Shown here one piece after another: positions 1 through 6,700 of a stretch of 8,462 bases of DNA. Location: the NCBI GenBank assembly GCA_028707105.1, contig JAQTUY010000065.1, positions 1 through 8,462 on the forward strand. Reading direction: 5' to 3'. The stretch is from Candidatus Omnitrophota bacterium. Its GTDB lineage: Bacteria; Omnitrophota; Koll11; Gygaellales; JAQTUY01. A program made the translations under genes and the position numbers. The notes under the pieces are model-generated. The model had not been told where the DNA came from. It was given only the letters and a program-made list of their open reading frames with translations, and ran no database searches. Each line of letters begins with the position of its first letter. The stretch's first letter is position 1.

Positions 1-2274
1 GAAGAAGTCGTCAGCCGTTGTTTCTCAGGGACCGTATCGCGGATAGGCGGCGCCGGATTTGATATCATTGCCCGCGAGGCAGCTTTGAGGCACGAGGCGG
101 CATATCCCGAAGGCGGGGCGTTGTCTCCTATTCTGGATTCTGGCGGAGTATACCAGTGGAAAAGAGACGGAGAATTCCATCTCTGGAATCCCGAGAGCAT
201 TGCCGCGCTGCAGGATTCAGTAAGAAACGGGGATTACCAGAAGTTCAAGGAATTTTCCCGGTTAATAAACGACCAGTCTAAGGACCCTACGACCCTGCGC
301 AGCCTGCTTAAATTTAAAGACGCCGGATCAATACCTATCGAAGAGGTAGAAGCCGTGGAGCAGATCGTCAAGCGTTTTGCTACGGGCGCGATGAGTTTTG
401 GTTCGATCAGCAAGGCAGCGCATGAGACTATCGCCCTGGCGATGAATAAGCTCGGGGCTAGATCCAATACCGGAGAAGGCGGAGAGGACCCCGCGAGGTT
501 CATCCCTTTACTTAACGGGGATTCATTACGCAGCGCTATCAAGCAGGTTGCCTCCGGCCGTTTTGGAGTCACCACCAATTATCTTATCAATGCCGATGAA
601 CTGCAGATAAAGATCGCTCAGGGCGCCAAACCCGGAGAGGGAGGGCAATTGCCCGGGCATAAGGTCAGCGTGATCATCGCCCGCACGCGTTACACCACGC
701 CCGGAGTTACCTTGATCTCTCCGCCTCCGCATCATGATATTTATTCGATCGAAGACCTGGCGCAATTGATTTTTGACCTGAAAAATGTCAATCCCCGGGC
801 CAGGATCAGCGTAAAGCTGGTTTCTGAGGCCGGGGTGGGCACAGTTGCTGCCGGAGTCGCGAAAGGGCACGCGGATATGATCCTGATTTCCGGAGGAGAT
901 GGCGGGACAGGCGCTTCACCGGCCAGTTCTATCAGGCATGCCGGACTACCCTGGGAATTGGGGCTTTCTGAAACCCATCAGACCCTGGTTTTGAATGACT
1001 TAAGGAGCAGGGTCCGTTTACAGACCGACGGCCAGATGCGCACCGGCCGCGATGTGGCTATAGCAGCCATGTTAGGAGCTGAAGAATTCGGATTCTGCAC
1101 CGCGGTTTTGATCACTTTGGGGTGCGTGATGCTGCGGCATTGCCATCTCAATAATTGTTCACTCGGAGTGGCAACGCAGGATGAGGTTTTGGAAAAAAGG
1201 TTCAGCGGAAAGAGCGAATATGTGGTTAATTTCTTCCGCTTTGTCGCGCAGGAACTCCGTGAGATCATGGCCGGCCTTGGAGTGAGGACAATTGATGAAC
1301 TGGTCGGTAGAGTGGACTTGTTGGAGGTAAATAAAGAGGTCCTTCCCTGGAAGGCTAAGGGGATAGATTTTTCCAGGATCCTCTATAGGCCGCAAGTCAA
1401 CAAGGATACGGTTACTCATTGCGCTATCCCTCAAGGCCACGGTATAAGCGGGATATTGGATTTAAATTTAATTGCGCTGGCTAAGCCGGCTTTGAAGAAT
1501 AAGCGATCCTTGAAAGTTGAGCTTCCCATAAGTAATACCGACCGCGCAACCGGAGCTATGTTAAGCGGAGAGGTCTGCAAGATCTACGGTGAAGCGGGCT
1601 TGCCCGAGAATACCGTTTATTTTAAATTCAAAGGGGTTGCCGGGCAGAGTTTCGGCGCGTTCCTGGCAAAGGGAATTACCTTTGAGCTTGAAGGCTTGGC
1701 CAATGATTATGTAGGTAAAGACATGGCCGGCGGAAAAATTATTGTTTATCCTGATGGGAATGCCGTTTATAAGCCCGAAGATAATATTATTATCGGTAAT
1801 ACCACGTTTTACGGAGCTACCGGCGGAGCAGCTTATATCCGCGGGGTCGCAGGAGAGAGGTTCTGCATCAGGAATTCCGGGCTTTATGCCGTAGTCGAAG
1901 GAGTGGGAGACCACGGATGCGAGTATATGACCGGCGGAAGGGTGGTTATTTTGGGCTCAACCGGCAGAAATTTCGCTGCCGGTATGTCCGGAGGTATCGC
2001 CTACGTTTACGACGAGAAGGGTGATTTTAAGGATAAATGCAATATGAGCATGGTCCAATTGGAAAAGCCAGCTGAAAGCGATGAAGAGATTATAAAATTG
2101 ATGCTTACGGATCATTTTAAGCATACGCGCAGCGCTGTTGCTAAGAGGATACTTGATAATTTTGACAGTGAATTGAAGAAATTCGTTAAGGTCATGCCCT
2201 TGGAATACAAGCGTATCTTAGAAGAAGCTAAGCTTGAAGAAAAAATGGACCTTGCAGAGGTGTCAGATGGGTGA
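1..2274 (+). CDS. gltB: Glutamate synthase large (alpha) subunit, C-terminal half; 5' end outside window
   Basis: This is the ferredoxin-like/FMN half of the large subunit of glutamate synthase (GOGAT), which reduces the 2-iminoglutarate formed from 2-oxoglutarate and glutamine-derived ammonia. The frame is open from base 1, and the residues before the first possible TTG (85) already match the family (TVSRIGG, IIAREA), so the gene begins upstream and 757 codons are visible. Visible motifs in order are [10 protein letters not shown] (about 472-501), [13 protein letters not shown] (about 628-666), the FMN-barrel stretch ISPPPHHD, and [12 protein letters not shown] (about 886-921). A C-x5-C-x4-C set follows at codons 1123, 1141 and 1156, matching the 3Fe-4S ligands of characterised GltB. 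The glycine-repeat beta-helix (GXGXG domain) fills about 1500-2060. The N-terminal Ntn amidotransferase with its catalytic Cys1 is not in the window. An extra Cys sits at codon 1096, where Gly is usual. The stop TGA overlaps the next gene. I am confident of the family. Confidence 0.97.
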   Translation, partial: EEVVSRCFSGTVSRIGGAGFDIIAREAALRHEAAYPEGGALSPILDSGGVYQWKRDGEFHLWNPESIAALQDSVRNGDYQKFKEFSRLINDQSKDPTTLRSLLKFKDAGSIPIEEVEAVEQIVKRFATGAMSFGSISKAAHETIALAMNKLGARSNTGEGGEDPARFIPLLNGDSLRSAIKQVASGRFGVTTNYLINADELQIKIAQGAKPGEGGQLPGHKVSVIIARTRYTTPGVTLISPPPHHDIYSIEDLAQLIFDLKNVNPRARISVKLVSEAGVGTVAAGVAKGHADMILISGGDGGTGASPASSIRHAGLPWELGLSETHQTLVLNDLRSRVRLQTDGQMRTGRDVAIAAMLGAEEFGFCTAVLITLGCVMLRHCHLNNCSLGVATQDEVLEKRFSGKSEYVVNFFRFVAQELREIMAGLGVRTIDELVGRVDLLEVNKEVLPWKAKGIDFSRILYRPQVNKDTVTHCAIPQGHGISGILDLNLIALAKPALKNKRSLKVELPISNTDRATGAMLSGEVCKIYGEAGLPENTVYFKFKGVAGQSFGAFLAKGITFELEGLANDYVGKDMAGGKIIVYPDGNAVYKPEDNIIIGNTTFYGATGGAAYIRGVAGERFCIRNSGLYAVVEGVGDHGCEYMTGGRVVILGSTGRNFAAGMSGGIAYVYDEKGDFKDKCNMSMVQLEKPAESDEEIIKLMLTDHFKHTRSAVAKRILDNFDSELKKFVKVMPLEYKRILEEAKLEEKMDLAEVSDG
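2256..2260 (+). promoter_or_regulatory. Ribosome binding site deciding the gltD start
   Basis: AGAGG lies six bases before the ATG at 2267, inside the end of gltB. It supports that ATG over the in-frame TTG at 2234, which would add 11 residues ([10 protein letters not shown] after the initiator) that do not resemble the usual GltD N-terminus. Its position within the upstream gene fits translational coupling of the two subunits. Confidence 0.7.
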
Positions 2275-3709
2275 TGTAAAAGGGTTCCTTAAAGTTAAAA
2301 GGCAAACGGCAAAATACCGCCCGGTCTGCGAACGCGTGAAAGATTACGGCGAGGTGAATTATTTACGCGAAGAGCCGTCTTCACAGGAGCAGGCGTCGCG
2401 TTGTATGGACTGCGCCACGCCTTTTTGCCATTGGGGATGCCCGATCGGAAATTATATTCCGGAGTGGAACGACCTGATGTTCCGCGGCCAGTGGAAGAAG
2501 GCGGTCGAGCTTTTAAGCGTTACTAATAATCTTCCGGAGATCACCGGAAGGCTGTGTCCGGCGATATGCGAATTCGCCTGCGTTTTAGGGATTAATGATG
2601 ACCCCGTTACTATAAGAGAGAATGAACTGGCGGTCATTGAATATGCTTTTAAAGCCGGTTATATCCAGCCTAATCCGCCCAAGACGCGCACCGGAAAACG
2701 CGTAGCTGTCGTGGGTTCAGGGCCTGCCGGGCTGGCCTGCGCGGATCAGTTGAACAAGACAGGGCATAATGTCGTATTATTCGAGAAAGATGATAAGATC
2801 GGCGGGATACTGCGTTACGGGATCCCGGATTTTAAATTAGATAAGTCCCTTATCGACAGGCGCGTGGATATCTTAAGAAAAGAAGGTATAGAATTTAAGA
2901 CTGGATTTAACGTGGGAGTGGATATTTCCGCGGAGGAATTACAAAAACAATTCGACGCCGTTAGCTTGACCGGCGGCTGTAGTGTGGCGCGTGACCTGAA
3001 GATAAAGGGGAGAGAGTTAAAGGGTATTTATTTCGCGATGGATTATTTAATACAGTCTAATAAAAGAGTTTCCGGGGAGAAGCTCCCTGCCGATAAGCTT
3101 ATTGATGTTAAGGATAAGATAGTGGTAGTTATTGGCGGCGGGGATACCGGAGCGGATTGCGTCGGCACAGCTCACCGGCAGGGAGCTGGCTGCGTGGTCC
3201 AGATAGAGCTTCTGCCTCAGCCTCCGGAATGCCGCAGTGAAGCCCAGCCCTGGCCGCGTTATCCGATGATCCTGAAGACCTCCAGCAGCCATCAGGAAGG
3301 CGGAAAGCGCGAATGGTCGGTTTTGACCAAGGAGTTCATCGGGGAGAACGGGCAAGTCAAAAAATTATCCTGCATAAGGGTAGAATTTGTTAAAGATGAG
3401 AAAGGCTGTCCGGTGATGAAGGAAGTTCCCGGCACGGAGTTCAAGATCGAAGCAGACCTGGTCATTCTGGCATTGGGTTTTATCCAGCCGCAAAAGTTTG
3501 GATTGCTTGAGAAGTTAGGAGTTGAACTTGATAGCCGCGGCAATGTCAAAACAGATGAGAATTACATGTCTTCTTTAAAAGGAGTTTTTTCGGCCGGGGA
3601 TATGCGCCGCGGGCAATCCCTGATCGTCTGGGCGATTTCCGAGGGCCGCCGCGCCGCGCACTACATCGATAAATACCTCATGGGTAAAACCAACCTGCCG
3701 ATTATGTAA
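2267..3709 (+). CDS. gltD: Glutamate synthase small (beta) subunit, NADPH-dependent
   Basis: This 480-residue protein takes electrons from NADPH through FAD and passes them via 4Fe-4S clusters to the FMN of GltB. The N-terminus ([13 protein letters not shown]) is typical of GltD, which supports the ATG at 2267. Two cysteine groups follow: C46, C49, C54, C58 (C-x2-C-x4-C-x3-C) and C97, C101, C105, the expected 4Fe-4S ligands. The FAD-binding Rossmann motif GSGPAG is at residues 150-155 and is followed by the [15 protein letters not shown] signature. The NAD(P)-binding motif GGGDTG is at 290-295. [14 protein letters not shown] and the terminal FAD-contacting [19 protein letters not shown] (from about 443) are intact. 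Length is normal for the family, about 470-490 residues. The gene overlaps gltB by eight bases and is followed directly by a hairpin, so it is probably last in its operon. NADPH rather than NADH use is assumed from the family and not shown by a diagnostic residue here. Confidence 0.97.
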   Translation: MGDVKGFLKVKRQTAKYRPVCERVKDYGEVNYLREEPSSQEQASRCMDCATPFCHWGCPIGNYIPEWNDLMFRGQWKKAVELLSVTNNLPEITGRLCPAICEFACVLGINDDPVTIRENELAVIEYAFKAGYIQPNPPKTRTGKRVAVVGSGPAGLACADQLNKTGHNVVLFEKDDKIGGILRYGIPDFKLDKSLIDRRVDILRKEGIEFKTGFNVGVDISAEELQKQFDAVSLTGGCSVARDLKIKGRELKGIYFAMDYLIQSNKRVSGEKLPADKLIDVKDKIVVVIGGGDTGADCVGTAHRQGAGCVVQIELLPQPPECRSEAQPWPRYPMILKTSSSHQEGGKREWSVLTKEFIGENGQVKKLSCIRVEFVKDEKGCPVMKEVPGTEFKIEADLVILALGFIQPQKFGLLEKLGVELDSRGNVKTDENYMSSLKGVFSAGDMRRGQSLIVWAISEGRRAAHYIDKYLMGKTNLPIM

Positions 3710-3730
3710 AATGGGGTCAGACCCCGTTTT
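3708..3730 (+). terminator. Hairpin with T run after gltD (probable intrinsic terminator; possible dispersed palindrome)
   Basis: AAAA-T-GGGGT pairs with ACCCC-G-TTTT around a three-base CAG loop, giving about ten pairs including one U-G. It begins within the gltD stop codon and ends in four Ts, as expected of an intrinsic terminator, and the A/T symmetry means it could also work on the other strand. The T run is short and is followed by CCC, so efficiency is uncertain. The core GGGGTC-A-GACCCC is so symmetrical that it may instead be a copy of a dispersed palindromic repeat. Only one copy is present in this window. Confidence 0.65.
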
Positions 3731-3733
3731 CCC

Positions 3734-3761
3734 TTGACCCTCCCCGCATTTGGTTTATAAT
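3734..3761 (+). promoter_or_regulatory. Sigma-70-type promoter for the giant signalling gene
   Basis: TTGACC (3734-3739; five of six match the -35 consensus) and a perfect TATAAT -10 box (3756-3761) are separated by 16 bases. Transcription would start at about 3767-3770, that is at or within three bases of the ATG at 3770. The promoter lies immediately after the gltD hairpin, so the downstream gene is probably transcribed separately from gltBD under the housekeeping sigma factor. No operator-like repeat is visible around it. Confidence 0.75.
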
Positions 3762-3769
3762 ATTAATTT

Positions 3770-6700
3770 ATGCCGGGCCAAACCATAGCCAATCGCTATA
3801 AGCTAAGCGAAGAGCTCGTATCTGATTATCTGGGCGTACTTTATAAAGCCCAGGACCTCCACGATAACAAACCCGTTCTCGTCAGCCTCTTATCTGAAAA
3901 ATCCCTCTCCAGGCCGCTAGAGGTGCTTCTCCGTTTTAAGAGGTCTGCTGAACAAGTATCTAAGCTTAACCATCCGAACCTGCTTAAGACCATATCTGTA
4001 GGCGAATTTGATAGTAAGACTTACCTGGTTCACGAAAACTTTGACTCTCAAGTTCTCTCGAGCTATTTAAATCAGCCTCAGAACCTGAGCCAGCCCTGGG
4101 ATATAGACAAAGCAGTCGAATTGATCTTTCAGATTTCTTCGGCATTGTCTGTTGCGCATGAACAGAACATCCTACATCAATCCATTCAGCCGGCTAACAT
4201 CCTGATAAGCCAAGCTCAGCCTCAAAGCGCTAAACTTTTTAACTTTGGCTTCTCTATACTTAAAGACATCAGCAAGATCACCGAAAAAGAAGATATCATC
4301 TCAACCTTTGGCTATTTATCTCCCGAATCCTCTGGGATTTTAAGAAAACCCATAGACGCAAGGTCAGATATTTACTCTCTTGGCATCTTATTCTATCAAC
4401 TCTTAACCGGCAGGTCACCCTACATAGCCGATGATATCTCAAGCTTGATTCATCAGCATATTGCCATTAAGCCGACTCCACCTTCCCGACTCAATAATCA
4501 GATACCACCGGTTTTAGATAACATAATCCTTCGTCTGATAGCAAAGGAGCCTACGGAAAGGTACCAATCTCTTCAGGGCTTGGTCCATGATTTTAAAGAA
4601 TATCAAAGACAACGAAAAGAAGGCAAGGTCCTGATCGATTTCGAAATAGCCCGTTCAGACAGGCTGGCTCAGCTATCTTTTTCAACCAAGCTCATCGGCA
4701 GGGACAAGGAGCTGAGCCAGCTGAATGAACTTCTTAACAAAACCAAGCAAGGCCAGGGCAGCCTGGCTCTTGTCTTTGGCGAACCAGGTATCGGTAAATC
4801 AAGATTAGTAGATGAGCTTCGCGGTTCTATTCACTCCCTGAACGGGCTCTTCTGCGGCGGAAAATGCTACCAGTATGAATTTAGGACTCCCTATAAGGTT
4901 TTTGCCGAAGCTATCGATGCTTATATCGAAAAGATTAAACGCCTTTCCCAAAAAGAACAAGAAATGTATATCAAGCGCATCAAAGAAACCCTTGGTGAGC
5001 TGGGAGGAGAGGTTGTTAAGATCTCGCCTTCCTTGACTGACCTCATCGGTACCCCGCCTAAGCTCATTGAGTTAGAGCCGGAAAAAGAGAAGATCCGTTT
5101 CCTCATCACCGTAACCAACTTTCTGATTTGTCTATCAACTGTCGAATCGCCCTTGCTTATGTTCCTAGATGACCTGCAGTGGGTCGATGACGGTACTCTT
5201 GAGTTTCTGGAGCGCTTTGCCGAGAAGTTACAAAACACCTCAACCCTGCTTATCGTCAGCTACCGTGATACCGAGGTAGATCAAGCTCATCCATTGGCCC
5301 AACTCATCGAAAAGCTCAAAGAACAAAATATCCCCTTATCTGAGATACCTGTTAAATTCTTCACTCTTGCTGAAACCTCCCAGATGGTCTCTCAGATCAT
5401 TATGGAGAAAGAAGATTCTGTTTTGCCCCTTACCAATGAATTGCAGGAGAGAGCTAAGGGTAATCCGTTCTTTACCCTTGAACTCTTACATTCGCTTGTA
5501 GATTCTCAAGTAATTCATTTAAAGGAAGACCATTACGTATATAATCTGGATAAACTGAAAGATGTGAATTTGCCCACAACCATAGTCGAGGCAGTCTTAA
5601 GCCGCATGAAAGACTTATCCGCGGATACGCTGAAAATACTTTCTTACGCCTCGGTTATGGGGAAAGAGATAGATTTTAAGCTTTTGATAGAACTGACCAA
5701 TACTACTTCCGAACAGATCCTTTCATCCATTGAAAAAGGCATACAAGGCCAGGTTTTATACCGTGATTTAACCGGGAAGGAAAACGTCTTCTTTATGCAT
5801 GATAGGATCAGGGAAGCTTTTTACAGGAGAGTCTCGGAAGGGGAACGTATTCCCCTGCATAAACATATTGCTGAAATTATAGAAGAGCAAAATAAGGATA
5901 ATATCGGGCCTGTCTTGTACGATCTTGCTTATCATTTTACTCAAGCTAAATTAGAAGATAAGGCTCTGCAATATTCTATGCCTGCGGCTGACAAAGCAAA
6001 ATCTTCCTACGCAAACAATTTAGCTATTGACTTATATAATGCTGTTAAGGTCATATTAGAAAGCCAGAATAAGATTAAATCAGGACAATATGTCGAAGTC
6101 TTAGAAAATCTGGGGGATGCGTATAGATTGGCCGGCAAGTTCGAAGAATCGATAGCTGTTCTTAAAACGTGCGAGTCATTAATACCGGCCCAAGATAAGG
6201 TTCATAAAGCTCAAGTCCTTTCTAGGATTGGAGATACATTATTTGATAAGGGGGAGCGCGATGAGAGCGTCAGGACGCTGGAGAATGCGCTGCGCATATT
6301 GAGTATTAGATTCTTTACGAGCAGTTTTGGTGTGATTATAGGTATATTAAAAGAATTTATTCGACAGATGTTGCATACATCGTTTTCAAAGGTCTTTGTG
6401 AGCAATACATATAAAGCGTCCGTAAAAGACCTGATAGTGGTAAGAATATGTAACAGATTGGCGCATATTTTTTACCATTCCAATATGAACAAGACGCTGT
6501 ATTTCGTTTTTAAAACTTTAAACCTATCTGAAAAAATCGGCCCCTGTTCGGAATTAGCGTACAATTACATAGGTATAGGTAATGTGTGGATAGCTGTTCC
6601 CTGGGTTTCGCGAGCTTTTAGAGACCAGCTCAAAGGCTTAAAAATGGCCCAACAGTTAGGTGACAGGATAAAAGAGGGGTGCGGTTATGCTTATTTATGT

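Noticed and set aside
85..87. TTG as the start of gltB
   Set aside because: The frame is open to base 1 and the upstream residues match conserved GltB sequence, so the gene is cut by the window edge.
526..870. Open frames on the minus strand inside gltB (also 234-578, 978-1268, 1159-1440, 1561-1914)
   Set aside because: They lie wholly opposite a strongly conserved coding region, show no recognisable domain and lack convincing ribosome binding sites; they look like shadows of gltB.
2234..2266. Upstream TTG start for gltD, adding 11 residues
   Set aside because: The ATG at 2267 has AGAGG at good spacing and gives the canonical GltD N-terminus; the extension does not resemble the family.
3710..3769. 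Riboswitch or attenuator between gltD and the next gene
   Set aside because: Only 60 bases are available and they are fully accounted for by the hairpin and promoter; the predicted transcript has essentially no leader.
4921..5238. Minus-strand open frames opposite the giant gene (also 6211-6405 and 6709-7038)
   Set aside because: The + strand frame codes for recognisable ATPase and TPR sequence through these positions; the antisense products are low-complexity and resemble nothing.
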